Of a DNA stretch of 64,000 bases, positions 51,304-59,897 are shown in pieces. Source of the DNA: Variovorax sp. UMC13 (GTDB taxonomy: Bacteria > Pseudomonadota > Gammaproteobacteria > Burkholderiales > Burkholderiaceae_C); assembly GCF_014170375.1 (NCBI RefSeq), contig NZ_LZZW01000031.1:416996-480995 (forward strand), in the 5' to 3' direction. The number at the start of each line of letters is the position of its first letter. Positions within the stretch are counted from its first letter, which is position 1. Under the pieces are notes generated by a model. It saw nothing but the letters and a program-made list of their open reading frames with translations. It was not told the DNA's origin and did no database searches. The position numbers were made by a program, and so were the translations under genes.

Positions 51304-52050
51304 CTACGCGTGCAGCCACCGCGCATGCAGCCAGCGCGCCAGGTGGTCGAGCAGGTAGCCCAGCGCACCGATCAGCAGGATCGCGGCCATGAGTTCCGAA
51401 TACGCCAGCCGGTCGCGCGTGTCGAGGATGAAGTAGCCCAGGCCGGCCGACACGCCCAGCATCTCGGCCGGCACCAGCACGATCCAGATGATGCCGATGG
51501 ACAGGCGCACACCCGTCAGGATCTGCGCCGTGATGCCGGGCAGGATCACGTGCAGCACCGTCTCGCGCCGCGTGGCCGAGAGGCTGCGCGCGAGCAGCAG
51601 CCAGTTGGCGTCGAGTTGCGCCACGCCGGCCGCGGTGCTCAGCAGGATCGGCCAGACCGCGGCGAAGGCGAGCAGGAAATACACCGGCGCATCGCCCACG
51701 CCCAGCACCATCACCGCGATCGGCATCCACGACAGCGGCGAGATCATGCGCAGGAACTGGAACACCGGCGTGCTGGCCTGGGCGAAGCCGCGCGACAGGC
51801 CGGTGAGCACGCCCAGCGGCACGCCCAGCACGAAGGCCAGCAGCAGCCCGACGCCCACGCGCTGCAGGCTCAGCAGCGTGTGGTGCCAGATGTCGGCGCC
51901 CACGAGCAGGTGGGCCAGCGCCTGGAGCGAAGGCCAGGGTGCAAAAGCCGCGGCCACCGGTGTGCGCGCCAGCAGCAGCTGGCTGCCCAGCCACCAGAGG
52001 CCCAGGGCCAGCACGATGCCGGTCAGCGGCAGCAGGATGCGGCGCAGCAC
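51304..52050 (-). CDS. ABC transporter permease, SsuC/TauC-like
   Basis: A 248-residue permease with about six membrane segments. The EAA loop reads LLLARSLSATRRETVLHVILPGITAQILTGVRLSIGIIWIV, and ISPLSWMPIAVMVLGVG is typical of the SsuC/TauC/NrtB group. GTG at 52050 is used; it follows the stop of the binding-protein gene by two bases. It belongs to the leftward operon of carboxymuconolactone decarboxylase-like, acyl-CoA dehydrogenase-like, ATPase, binding protein and permease genes. Confidence 0.92.
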   Translation of the reverse strand: MLRRILLPLTGIVLALGLWWLGSQLLLARTPVAAAFAPWPSLQALAHLLVGADIWHHTLLSLQRVGVGLLLAFVLGVPLGVLTGLSRGFAQASTPVFQFLRMISPLSWMPIAVMVLGVGDAPVYFLLAFAAVWPILLSTAAGVAQLDANWLLLARSLSATRRETVLHVILPGITAQILTGVRLSIGIIWIVLVPAEMLGVSAGLGYFILDTRDRLAYSELMAAILLIGALGYLLDHLARWLHARWLHA

Positions 52051-52052
52051 GG

Positions 52053-53303
52053 TCAGGCGGCGATGGTCTCGCGGCGCGCATAGTCGGCCGGCACGCCGAA
52101 CACCTGCGGGCCGCCGACGCTGTCGATGGCCTTGCGCACGAAGCGCGTGTCGACCAGGTCGCCGGCGACGAACTTCGGGTCGAGCGCATCGAGGAAGGCG
52201 GTGTCGCCCTCGACCTTGGTGGCCTTGATCGCGCGCACCAGCTGCTCGGTGTACGAAGCGTAGGGATAGGGCTGGAAGTCGATGCGCCGCTGCGCCCAGC
52301 CCTTGTGCTGCACCACGCCGCTCTTCTCGTAGTCGACGTAGTCGGTGGCGGCCAGCACCTTGGCCAGCGTCTGCGGCGGATGCGGCGTGTAGCGGCGCTC
52401 GCCCGCGTTCGACAGCAGCTGCGCGGTCTCGAGGCGGTTGTCGCGGGTCCAGAGCTGCGCCTTGACCAGCGCGCTGGTCACGCGCTGCGCCCACTCGGGC
52501 TTCTCGGCCACGTCGCGCTCGGCCAGGAAGGTCACGCAGCAGGCATGGTCGCGCCACACGTCGCCCGAGAAGCGCAGCACCTTGCCCACGCCCGCGATCT
52601 CGGCCGCGGCGTTGAAGGGCTCGGCCACGATGAAGCCGGCGATCGACTTGCCCGCCAGCGCCGACACCATCTCGGCCGGCGCCAGCACCACCAGGTTGAC
52701 TTCCTTGGGGCCGATCGCCGCGCCGCGCGCGCGCGTGACCGCGCTCAGGCCTTCCTTGCGCAGCACGTCCTGCAGCAGGATGTTGTGGATCGAATACCAG
52801 AACGGGATCGCCACGGTGCGCCCGCCGAGGTCGGCCACCTTGCCGATCTCGGGCAGCACCGTGAGCGCCGAGCCGTTGATGTGGTTCCAGGCCACGATCT
52901 TGGCCGGGAACTTCGCGCCGTAGCGCACCCACAGCGTGGCCGGCGTGAGCAGGTGCACCACGTTGACCTGGCCCGCGACGAAGGCCTCGACGATCTGCGC
53001 CCAGGAGCGGAACAGGCGCGGCGCCTCGGCCTTGAGCCCTTCCTTCTCGAACAGGCCGCGGCCGTGCGCCACCAGCAGCGGGGTGGCGTCGGTGATCGGC
53101 AGGTAGCCGATCTTCACCGGCTGGTCGTCGCCCTTGAAGGCCTGGGCGCGCGCATCGCCCGCGCTGAGGAAGGGGGCCGCCACGGCCGCCCCGGTCAGGG
53201 CCGACAGGCGCAGCATGTCGCGCCGCGTGAGGCCGCAGTCGCAGGCCGACGAGGCACAGACATGCAGCGGGCGTTCGGTGCGGGAGGAGGAGCGATCGTT
53301 CAT
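52053..53303 (-). CDS. ABC transporter substrate-binding protein, NrtA/SsuA-like, Tat-type leader
   Basis: A 416-residue binding protein. The N-terminus has HVCASSACDCGL followed by a Tat-type motif TRRDMLRLSALTGAAVAAPFL, so the folded protein is probably exported by Tat. The body begins VKIGYLPITDATPLLVAHGRGLFEKEGLKAE and has SWAQIVEAFVAGQVNVVHLLTPA, diagnostic of the NrtA/SsuA-like family. Binding ligands of this family include nitrate, cyanate, sulfonates and aromatic sulfonates. The SfnB-like neighbour favours an organosulfur ligand. Confidence 0.92.
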   Translation of the reverse strand: MNDRSSSRTERPLHVCASSACDCGLTRRDMLRLSALTGAAVAAPFLSAGDARAQAFKGDDQPVKIGYLPITDATPLLVAHGRGLFEKEGLKAEAPRLFRSWAQIVEAFVAGQVNVVHLLTPATLWVRYGAKFPAKIVAWNHINGSALTVLPEIGKVADLGGRTVAIPFWYSIHNILLQDVLRKEGLSAVTRARGAAIGPKEVNLVVLAPAEMVSALAGKSIAGFIVAEPFNAAAEIAGVGKVLRFSGDVWRDHACCVTFLAERDVAEKPEWAQRVTSALVKAQLWTRDNRLETAQLLSNAGERRYTPHPPQTLAKVLAATDYVDYEKSGVVQHKGWAQRRIDFQPYPYASYTEQLVRAIKATKVEGDTAFLDALDPKFVAGDLVDTRFVRKAIDSVGGPQVFGVPADYARRETIAA

Positions 53304-53355
53304 GCGCGGGGTCCTTCGGAAGAAAGGGGATCGGAATGGCAAGCGGATGTGGCGC

Positions 53356-54162
53356 TCATGCGGGCACCCCGCCGGTGGCCTGCAGCGCGCCGAGGATCTC
53401 GAGGCGCAGCGCCAGCACGGCCGAGGGATCGGCCGCGCCGCGGTCGACACGCCATTCGCGCACGATGCGGCCGGGCTTGCCGCCCATCAGCAGGATGCGG
53501 TCGCCCACGCGCAGGGCCTCGTCGATGTCGTGCGTCACCAGCAGCGCGGCCGTGTGCCAGCGGTGCACCAGCGCGACCAGCAGGTCCTGCATGCCCGCGC
53601 GGGTGAACGCGTCCAGGGCGGAGAAAGGCTCGTCGGCCAACAGCAGCTGCGGCTCGCGGGCCAGCGCCCGCGCGAGCGCCACGCGCTGCGCCATGCCGCC
53701 CGAGAGCTGCGCGGGATAGCGGCGCCCCTGGCCCGCCAGGCCCACGGCCTCGAGCGCCTCGGCCACGCGCTGCGCCAGCCCGGTCTTCGACTGCGCGGGC
53801 TGGCGCGCGAAGTCCAGGCCGAAGCCCACGTTGCGCGCGGCATCGAGCCAGGGCAGCAGGCTGGGCTGCTGGAACACCAGCGCCGCGCGCGGGTGCGGTG
53901 CGGTCAGCGGCACGCCGAGGAAGCGCACCTCGCCGCGCGCATGCGTGTGGTGGCCGGTTTCCAGTTGCGCGAGGACGCGCAGCAAGGTCGACTTGCCGCA
54001 GCCGCTGCCGCCCAGCAGGCAGACGATCTCGCGCGGCGCGACCTGCAGCGAGATGCCGTCGAACACCGGTGGCGCATCGCCATAGCCGAAGCACAGGTCG
54101 CGCGCCTCGAGCACGGGGCCGCCGGCGGCGGCGGCCTCGGGGGCTGTCGGAACCCCGCTCAT
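53356..54162 (-). CDS. ABC transporter ATPase, SsuB/TauB-like
   Basis: A 268-residue ATPase with Walker A GGSGCGKST, signature LSGGMAQRVALARAL and Walker B LLLADEPFSALD. The Q-loop region VFQQPSLLPWLDAARNVGFG fits the nitrate/sulfonate/taurine group. It overlaps the acyl-CoA dehydrogenase-like gene by four bases (ATGA) and precedes the binding-protein gene by 52 bases. Confidence 0.94.
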   Translation of the reverse strand: MSGVPTAPEAAAAGGPVLEARDLCFGYGDAPPVFDGISLQVAPREIVCLLGGSGCGKSTLLRVLAQLETGHHTHARGEVRFLGVPLTAPHPRAALVFQQPSLLPWLDAARNVGFGLDFARQPAQSKTGLAQRVAEALEAVGLAGQGRRYPAQLSGGMAQRVALARALAREPQLLLADEPFSALDAFTRAGMQDLLVALVHRWHTAALLVTHDIDEALRVGDRILLMGGKPGRIVREWRVDRGAADPSAVLALRLEILGALQATGGVPA

Positions 54163-55244
54163 GCGGCCGAAGCGGCCCGGAGCCTGGCGTCGTGCTTGAG
54201 CAGCTCGCCCCTCAGCTGCGTCACGCTGGGCGTCACGATCGGAATGAAGGCGGCCTCGCGCCAGTGGCGCGCGAAGCTGGAGACCTGGTCACGGTGGTAG
54301 GCCCGCCCGCCGCTGGCCTGCAGCTCGAGCTGCACCGCCTGCTGCACGATCTCCGACAGCGCGAGCCGCAGCCTGAACAGCTCGACCGGGTGCGTGAGGA
54401 AGCGCCGGCTCAGCAGGCCGGCATGCAAGGCCGCGGTCGCCTCGCTCAGGGCCTGGCGTTGTGCTTCGATGGGTGCTTCGAGCACCTCGCGCCCTGCCCC
54501 GCTGCGCTGCGTCGCGGCCTCGAGCGCGGCCCGCGCCAGGCCGATCGACATGCCGCACTGCAGGCCCAGGAAGGCCGGCCGCGCCTGCGGCAGGAACTGC
54601 TTGCCGTCGACGTGCAGCAGGTCGCTTTCGTCGATCGCCAAGCCCTCGATGCGCAGCGATGCGGTGTTGCTGCCGCGCAGTGCGATCAGGTCGAGGTCGG
54701 GGCTGCGCGCGAGGCCCGCGCGGTCCGACGGCAGCGCCACGATCAGCGGCGCGCCGCCGTCTTCGCGCCCCACCGCCACGGCGGTCACGAAGTTGTTCGA
54801 TCTCAGGTTGGTGCACCAGGGCACGCTGCCCTCGAGCACCCAGCCCGCGCCATCGGTGCGCGCCCTGGCGCGGATGGCCAGCGCCTCGATGCCGCCGAGG
54901 AACTTCATCGCGTTCGACAGGCCGGTCGCGCCGGCCTGCGTGCCGTCGAGCAACGAGGGCAGCCAGCGCTCGCGCAGTGCCACATTGGGCGACTGCAGCA
55001 GGTACGCGATGAAGGCACGTTGGCCCCAGAAGCTGAAGGCCGCGGCCAGCGACTGCTCGGCCACGCCGGCGATCGCCTCGACCGCATCGCCGAGGTCGCC
55101 CTCGCCGCCGAACTCCTGCGGCACACCGATCCGGAACAGGCCCGCGGCCGCGAGCCGCGGTATCACCTGCGCGGCCTGCGTGCCGTCGGCATCGAGCGAT
55201 TCCGCATGCGCGGCCAGCCAGTCGCGCACGGACTCAAGCTGCAC
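54159..55244 (-). CDS. Acyl-CoA dehydrogenase-family flavoprotein, SfnB-like
   Basis: A 361-residue protein with the acyl-CoA dehydrogenase fold: N-terminal helices (VIPRLAAAGLFRIGVPQEFGGEG), a middle beta domain (TGLSNAMKFLGG, WVLEGSVPWCTNLRSNNFVTAVAV) and C-terminal four-helix bundle. It lacks the usual YGG/catalytic glutamate pattern of true dehydrogenases, and the close link to an SsuABC-type transporter is typical of SfnB-like oxygenases that desulfurise or oxidise organosulfur compounds with reduced flavin. It overlaps the carboxymuconolactone decarboxylase-like gene by 11 bases. The role is inferred from family and context. Confidence 0.87.
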   Translation of the reverse strand: MQLESVRDWLAAHAESLDADGTQAAQVIPRLAAAGLFRIGVPQEFGGEGDLGDAVEAIAGVAEQSLAAAFSFWGQRAFIAYLLQSPNVALRERWLPSLLDGTQAGATGLSNAMKFLGGIEALAIRARARTDGAGWVLEGSVPWCTNLRSNNFVTAVAVGREDGGAPLIVALPSDRAGLARSPDLDLIALRGSNTASLRIEGLAIDESDLLHVDGKQFLPQARPAFLGLQCGMSIGLARAALEAATQRSGAGREVLEAPIEAQRQALSEATAALHAGLLSRRFLTHPVELFRLRLALSEIVQQAVQLELQASGGRAYHRDQVSSFARHWREAAFIPIVTPSVTQLRGELLKHDARLRAASAA

Positions 55245-55818
55245 GGGCGCGCCCCGTCTCGGCTTGCAGCTTCTCGGGCAGGTAGGGCTGCAGCTGCGGG
55301 TTGACCGGGCTGCGCGCCAGGCTGTTGGCGAAGTTGCACAGCGTGGCCAGGCTCACGCCCAGCACGGTGTCGAGCGCCTGCGCCTCGGAGTAGCCGGCGG
55401 CGCGGAAGGCGGTGAGCGCATCGTCGTCGACGTTGCCACGCGTGGCGATCACCGCTTCGGCGAACACGCGCAGCGCGTCGAGCCGCGCATCGCCCGTGGC
55501 CTCGCCGTTCTGCAGCGCGATCACCGCGCCGGTGCCGAGCTTGGCCTGCTTGAGCGCCGCGGCCGTGTGGCCGGCCACGCAGAAGTCGCAGCCGTGCAGC
55601 CGGGCGGCGGTGATCTGCACCACTTCGCGTTCGGCCAGCGTGAGCGAGCCGCGCGCGTTGATCTGCGCCACCGTGAGGTAGGTCTCGAGGGCCGAGGGCG
55701 CGTTCGCCAGGATGCCGATGAGGTTGGGCAGGAAGCCGTTGTTGGCGACGGCGCGCGCCACGAAGGCTTGGCTGCCCTCGGGTGCCGAGGCCTCGGTGTG
55801 CAGGGTCAGGCGGGTCAT
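55234..55818 (-). CDS. Carboxymuconolactone decarboxylase/AhpD-like alkylhydroperoxidase
   Basis: A 194-residue AhpD-like protein. The redox motif is complete: Glu in LAEREVVQI, then GCDFCVAGHTAAA with Cys-x-x-Cys and the following His. These proteins reduce peroxides or disulfides and sit widely in oxidative sulfur-scavenging operons, where they may detoxify peroxide made by a flavin oxygenase. It is the first gene of the operon, 73 bases after the AraC regulator gene. Confidence 0.9.
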   Translation of the reverse strand: MTRLTLHTEASAPEGSQAFVARAVANNGFLPNLIGILANAPSALETYLTVAQINARGSLTLAEREVVQITAARLHGCDFCVAGHTAAALKQAKLGTGAVIALQNGEATGDARLDALRVFAEAVIATRGNVDDDALTAFRAAGYSEAQALDTVLGVSLATLCNFANSLARSPVNPQLQPYLPEKLQAETGRARAA

Positions 55819-55891
55819 GAACGTTGTCTCCTCGGGCTTGTTTCCGAAAAAGTCGGCGATGCCACGATTCTTCGTCGCGACCGCCGCACGC

Positions 55892-56884
55892 TCAATGACC
55901 GAGCGTCTCTGAATTGTGCCCGTTCATGCGCGCACGCTGCCAGACGCCGGGCTGCTCGCCGATCACGCGCTTGAAGGCCCGCGAGAAGGCCGCATAGGAC
56001 GCGTAGCCCACGGCCTGCGCCACCTGCGCGATCGACTCGCCCTGCGCCAGCCGGCGCGCAGCCAGCTGCATGCGCAACAGCAGCAGGAACTGCAGCGGCG
56101 ACTGGCCGCAGGCTTCGGCGAACTGGCGGAAGAAGGCCGCGCGCGAGAGGTGCACGCGCGATGCCATCGCGTCGACCGTCCAGGCCTGCTCGGGCGCCTG
56201 CAGCAGCTGCGACACCAGCGGCGCGAAGCCCGGCCGCCGCAGCAGCGCCCAGAGCCCGCGCGTCTGCGCTTCGCCGCGCGAGACATGGCGCAGGCCGTAG
56301 AAGAACAGCAGGCCGGCCAGCCGGTCCATCAGTGCCGAGGGTTCCGGGCCGGTGCGGTGCGCCTCGCTGCGCATCAGGTCGAACAAGGTTGCCGCGGACG
56401 CGTTGGTGCGGTCGTCGGCACGCAGCAGCAGGCAGTCGGGAAAAGCGTCGGTCACCAGCGCGCGAAACGGTCCGTCGAAGGCGAAGAAGCCGCAGGCCAG
56501 CCCGGTCTCGCCCAGCGCGGCAACGGTCGACAGCGGCTGCATCGCGCGCGGCGCGCAATCGATGGTCGGGTCGCTGTAGGGCGAGAGGAAATGCGGCACG
56601 TCGCGCATCAGGAACACGCCGTCGCGCGGCGCCAGCGCCACCGAGGGATGGCCGGGCCGGTGCAGCCAGCAGCGGCCGTCGAGGATCAGGTGGAAGCTCG
56701 CGCGGGCCCGGCCCGCGGTCGAGGCGCGCCAGCGGCCGCAGTACTGGCCGACATGGAACACGCTGGCCTGCCATTCGAGGCCGTCGAGCAGCCAGTCCAC
56801 CACGCGGTCGGTCTGTGCCTGATGGTCGCTGTTGCTGTCGCTCTCGCTTGCAGGCGCCTGCCGCATGTCGTGCCCGGAATTCAT
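55892..56884 (-). CDS. AraC-family regulator with cupin-type sensor
   Basis: A 330-residue AraC regulator. The N-terminal cupin region (HLILDGRCWLHRPGHPSVALAPRDGVFLMRDVPHFLS, with GFFAFDGPFRALVTDAF) belongs to the AraC_binding_2/cupin_6 type. The double helix-turn-helix follows (TVDAMASRVHLSRAAFFRQFAEACGQSPLQFLLLLRMQLAARRL, AQAVGYASYAAFSRAFKRVIGEQPGVWQRAR). It lies immediately upstream of, and on the same strand as, the AhpD/SfnB/SsuABC-type operon and probably activates it. Confidence 0.92.
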   Translation of the reverse strand: MNSGHDMRQAPASESDSNSDHQAQTDRVVDWLLDGLEWQASVFHVGQYCGRWRASTAGRARASFHLILDGRCWLHRPGHPSVALAPRDGVFLMRDVPHFLSPYSDPTIDCAPRAMQPLSTVAALGETGLACGFFAFDGPFRALVTDAFPDCLLLRADDRTNASAATLFDLMRSEAHRTGPEPSALMDRLAGLLFFYGLRHVSRGEAQTRGLWALLRRPGFAPLVSQLLQAPEQAWTVDAMASRVHLSRAAFFRQFAEACGQSPLQFLLLLRMQLAARRLAQGESIAQVAQAVGYASYAAFSRAFKRVIGEQPGVWQRARMNGHNSETLGH

Positions 56885-56983
56885 CGCGCGAGTGTGGCCG
56901 CAGGCGCGCGCAACGCCAACGAACCATTGCGCTTGAGCTTATGCGGTGGCGGCCATCGACGCGCGTTGCCAAGTCGCATTCAT

Positions 56984-57205
56984 TCAGGAACGCGCCCACC
57001 AGGGCGCACGCAGCGTGCCGCCCTGCAGCCCGCCATGCGCCTGGATCACGCCGCGCCAGGAGCCGTCGATGTCGTGTGCGTCGATGCTGTCCGCCCAGCG
57101 CTCGGATGGCACGCGCTCACCACCGGCGCGCAGGCGCACTTGCGGGCGCTCGGCCGTGGTTTCGGGCGGTCGCTGCGGGGAGACGAGGCGAAGGCGAAAG
57201 CTCAT
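56984..57205 (-). CDS. Small hypothetical protein
   Basis: A 73-residue basic, Arg- and Trp-containing protein (MSFRLRLVSPQRPPETTAER onward, WADSIDAHDIDGSWRGVIQAHGG in the middle). CAAGGAA stands a few bases before the ATG at 57205, which supports a real gene. No signal peptide or membrane segment is seen, and I do not recognise the family. It lies between the AraC gene and the divergent BLUF gene, so it might share a control region with the latter. Confidence 0.5.
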   Translation of the reverse strand: MSFRLRLVSPQRPPETTAERPQVRLRAGGERVPSERWADSIDAHDIDGSWRGVIQAHGGLQGGTLRAPWWARS

Positions 57206-57423
57206 GTCTGTTCCTTGGTTCGTTCGCGGTGGCGATCGGGCCGCGCATCGCATGCGCCACCTTGCCGCAGATACGGGCCGGCGCTTAGAAGCATTCGGTG
57301 CTTGCTTATCCGGAAAACGTGCTCACCACCGGAGCCCGCCCATGGCTGTAAGGACCGCTCTCTCATGCGTCGCGGGTTTAGACCGACAGCACGGCCCGCG
57401 GGATCGCCCTAGGATGCCCGCGT

Positions 57424-57870
57424 ATGCAAGATCCCGCCCTCCCCTTCCACCGCCTGATCTACACCAGCCAGGCCAAGTTGCCCCTCGAGACCGGCGTGCT
57501 GCTGCGCCAGGCACAGAAGAACAACCCCGCACGGGGCATCACGGGCGGGCTGGCCGTGCTCGACGGCGTCTACCTGCAGTATCTCGAAGGCAGCGAAGAG
57601 GCGGTAGAAGCCCTGTTCGCGCGCATCCTCACCGACGGCCGCCATTCAGGCGTGAAGGTGCTCGAGCGCAGGGCCGTGACCCGGCGCATGTTCAGCGACT
57701 GGTCGATGGCGCTGCTGGAATGGACGCCGGGCACCCGGCAGATCTTCCAGGGCTTCTCGCCGGACAGCGCGCTGAACCTCTACGAGACCGACCCGACGAC
57801 AGCCGCGCCCCTGTTCCGCGCCTGGGCCGCGACGCGGGACTGGCATCCGCTGTCGCCGTCCGAAGGCTGA
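57424..57870 (+). CDS. BLUF-domain blue-light photoreceptor
   Basis: A 148-residue single-domain BLUF protein that senses blue light through bound FAD. The key residues of the family are all present: Tyr13 (RLIYTSQA), Asn34 (KNNPARGITGGL), Gln52 (GVYLQYLEG), with Trp93 and Met95 in FSDWSMALLEW. The RILTDGRHSGVKVLERR segment is the conserved helix-strand. About 50 residues follow the domain, enough for an interaction helix but no output domain, so it probably works by binding a partner. Upstream, 57206-57423 is a 218-base region with an AAGCA-TTCGG-TGCTT hairpin at 57289-57303 and no evident gene. Confidence 0.93.
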   Translation: MQDPALPFHRLIYTSQAKLPLETGVLLRQAQKNNPARGITGGLAVLDGVYLQYLEGSEEAVEALFARILTDGRHSGVKVLERRAVTRRMFSDWSMALLEWTPGTRQIFQGFSPDSALNLYETDPTTAAPLFRAWAATRDWHPLSPSEG

Positions 57871-57897
57871 GGCCATCCGCCGGCCTCTCACGGGCTT

Positions 57898-58044
57898 TCA
57901 GTTGTCGACGTTGTGATACTGCTCGACCTGGCACGCGTAGGTGCCCGGCTGGGTGGCACAGACCGCATAGCCCTGAGCGGGCGGCGAGCCGCTTGCGCAG
58001 CCGGCCAGCAGGCACAGAAGCGCTGCGCCCATCGTCTTTTGCAT
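57898..58044 (-). CDS. Small lipoprotein
   Basis: A 48-residue lipoprotein, too short for most gene callers. The leader MQKTMGAALLCLLAGCASG contains a good lipobox (LLAGC), followed by a short mature part with two further cysteines (YAVCATQPGTYACQVEQYHNVDN). AAAGGAGAGCAC stands before the ATG. It lies convergent to the BLUF gene. Function unknown. Confidence 0.7.
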   Translation of the reverse strand: MQKTMGAALLCLLAGCASGSPPAQGYAVCATQPGTYACQVEQYHNVDN

Positions 58045-58067
58045 GTGCTCTCCTTTGAAGACTGCCT

Positions 58068-58463
58068 TCACGCGCCGGCCACCGCCACGCACTTGATCTC
58101 GACCAGAAGCCCCGGATGGGCCAGCTCCGTCACGCCGATGCAGGTCCATGCACAGGTGCCGCGAGGAAAGGTCCGGTCCTTCACCGCCCTGAACACAGCC
58201 ATGTGCTGCCGCATCTCGACATGGTAGGTGGTCATCTCAACCACGTCCTCGAAAGTGCAGCCGGCTTCGGCCAGCACCAGCCGCAGGTTCTCCCAGGCCG
58301 CGACGAACTGCGCCTCGGGGTCCGCGATGACCTGCAGCGCAGGCGTGCGGCCGACCTGGCCGGCGCAGTAGACGGTCGCGCCCACCTTCACGGCGGGCGC
58401 ATAGCCGGCCCTTTCCGCCAGCAGCTTCATGGATGGCGGAAGGATGATGGTTCGGTCGGTCAT
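58068..58463 (-). CDS. RidA-family protein
   Basis: A 131-residue cytosolic RidA (YjgF) family protein with the pattern VGATVYCAGQVGRTPALQVI, VAAWENLRLVLAEAGCTFEDVVEMTTYHVEMRQHMAVFRAVK and the C-terminal WTCIGVTELAHPGLLVEIKCVAVAG with the conserved Glu of the active site. Classical members hydrolyse reactive enamines. It is on the same strand as the MFS gene upstream and 24 bases from the small lipoprotein gene. Confidence 0.9.
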   Translation of the reverse strand: MTDRTIILPPSMKLLAERAGYAPAVKVGATVYCAGQVGRTPALQVIADPEAQFVAAWENLRLVLAEAGCTFEDVVEMTTYHVEMRQHMAVFRAVKDRTFPRGTCAWTCIGVTELAHPGLLVEIKCVAVAGA

Positions 58464-58543
58464 GTCGGAAAGTCGGAGGAAGAAAAGGTGGGGGTCGGCG
58501 ATGCCATGTGCATCGACATTGTCGGTGCGTCCCCCTCAGCGAT

Positions 58544-59767
58544 TCATCGCCGGGCCGCCGGCCACAGCCGCACCACCAGCGCCGCGAGCGCCGAGCCGGT
58601 CGCCAGCCCCGTGATCGCCATCCATCCCCATTGCGCGAGCACCAGCGCGCCCAGCGCCGAGCCGATGGCCATGCCGATGAACATGCCCACGAACAGGATC
58701 GCGTTGAGCCGGCTGCGCGCGCCGGGTTCGATGCCGTAGACCAGGGTCTGGTGCGCGATCAGCGTGGCCTGCACGCCGAGGTCGAAGCCCACGGCGCACA
58801 GCGCCAGCAACCACAGCTGCGCATGCGGCGACAGCCAGGGCGCGGCGGCCATGGCCGCGAAGGACAGTGCCGTCAGCGCCACGCTGCCGCGCGCCACCCA
58901 GGCCGGGCCGTGGCTGTCGGCCAGCCGGCCGGCCAGCGGCGCGGCCAGCGCACCGGCCGCACCGGCCAGGCCGAAGGCGCCGGCCGCCGCGCTGCCCAGG
59001 TGGAAGGGGGCACCGTGCAGCATCACGGCCAGCGTCGACCAGAAGGCGCTGAAGCCGATCACCACCAGGCCCTGCGCCAGCGTCGCGCGGCGCAGGGTGC
59101 CGTGGCGCCGCCAGAGGTCGACCAGCGAGCCCATCAGCGCGCCATAGGACATCCGCGTGGTGGGCGCGAAGCGCGGCAGGCCGCGCCAGGCCGCCACCCC
59201 GACCAGCGCGATGCTCGCGGCCGCGGCCACGAACATGCTGCGCCAGCCGAAGTGCTCGGCCACGAAGCCGCTGACCACGCGCGACAGCAGGATGCCCAGC
59301 AGCAGCCCGGTCATCACCGTGCCCACCGCCTTGCCGCGCCGGGCCTCCGGGGCCAGCACGGCAGCGGCCGGCACGATGTCCTGCGCCAGCGTGGCCGACA
59401 GGCCGATCGCCAGGCTGGCCGCGAGCAGCAAGCCGACCGAAGGCGCGGCGCCGGCTGCCAGCAGCGCGACGCAGAGCACGGCCGCCTTGACCAGGATGAT
59501 GGTGCGTCGGTCGTAGCGGTCGCCCAGTGGCGCCAGCAGCAGCAGGCCCAGCGCATAGCCCAGCTGGGTGAGCGTGGGCACGAAGCCCACGGTGCGCGCC
59601 GAGGCGCCGATGTCGGCGCCCAGCCCGCCCAGCATCGGCTGGCTGTAGTAGAGCGAGGCCACCGCGAAACCGGCGGAGCTGGCGAGCAGCAGCACCAGCG
59701 CGGGCGGCAGCGTGTCCTCGACCGGACGCTGGGCGGCCGAGGCATGCACGCATTGAATGGAAGACAT
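58544..59767 (-). CDS. MFS transporter, drug/metabolite exporter type
   Basis: A 407-residue major facilitator with twelve predicted membrane spans. The motif A-like loop is GDRYDRRTIILVKA, and the SQPMLGGLGADIGASARTVGFVPTLTQLGYALGLLLLAPLGD opening is typical of the sugar-efflux/chloramphenicol-type exporters. It is divergent from the LysR gene at 59898. A palindrome in the gap (59852-59868) likely controls it. The exported compound is unknown. Confidence 0.9.
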   Translation of the reverse strand: MSSIQCVHASAAQRPVEDTLPPALVLLLASSAGFAVASLYYSQPMLGGLGADIGASARTVGFVPTLTQLGYALGLLLLAPLGDRYDRRTIILVKAAVLCVALLAAGAAPSVGLLLAASLAIGLSATLAQDIVPAAAVLAPEARRGKAVGTVMTGLLLGILLSRVVSGFVAEHFGWRSMFVAAAASIALVGVAAWRGLPRFAPTTRMSYGALMGSLVDLWRRHGTLRRATLAQGLVVIGFSAFWSTLAVMLHGAPFHLGSAAAGAFGLAGAAGALAAPLAGRLADSHGPAWVARGSVALTALSFAAMAAAPWLSPHAQLWLLALCAVGFDLGVQATLIAHQTLVYGIEPGARSRLNAILFVGMFIGMAIGSALGALVLAQWGWMAITGLATGSALAALVVRLWPAARR

Positions 59768-59851
59768 GGTGTTAACCCTTAGATCCTGAAGCGAGCCGCG
59801 AGTGTGCCCAGGAAATCCAAACCTGGGTAGCCGCAGGGACTGCACAATGCC

Positions 59852-59868
59852 TATACGCTTGACGTATA
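59852..59868. promoter_or_regulatory. Candidate LysR operator between MFS and LysR genes
   Basis: TATACG-CTTGA-CGTATA, a perfect interrupted palindrome that fits the T-N11-A LysR box. It lies about 85 bases upstream of the MFS start codon and 30 bases upstream of the LysR start, so one site can serve both divergent genes. Confidence 0.55.
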
Positions 59869-59897
59869 ACCGTTGCCCACGCCTCCCCCGTTCTCGC

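Noticed and set aside
57289..57303. AAGCA-TTCGG-TGCTT hairpin upstream of the BLUF gene as a terminator or RNA thermometer
   Set aside because: The stem is only five pairs with no U tract and does not cover the ribosome-binding site; too weak to call on its own.
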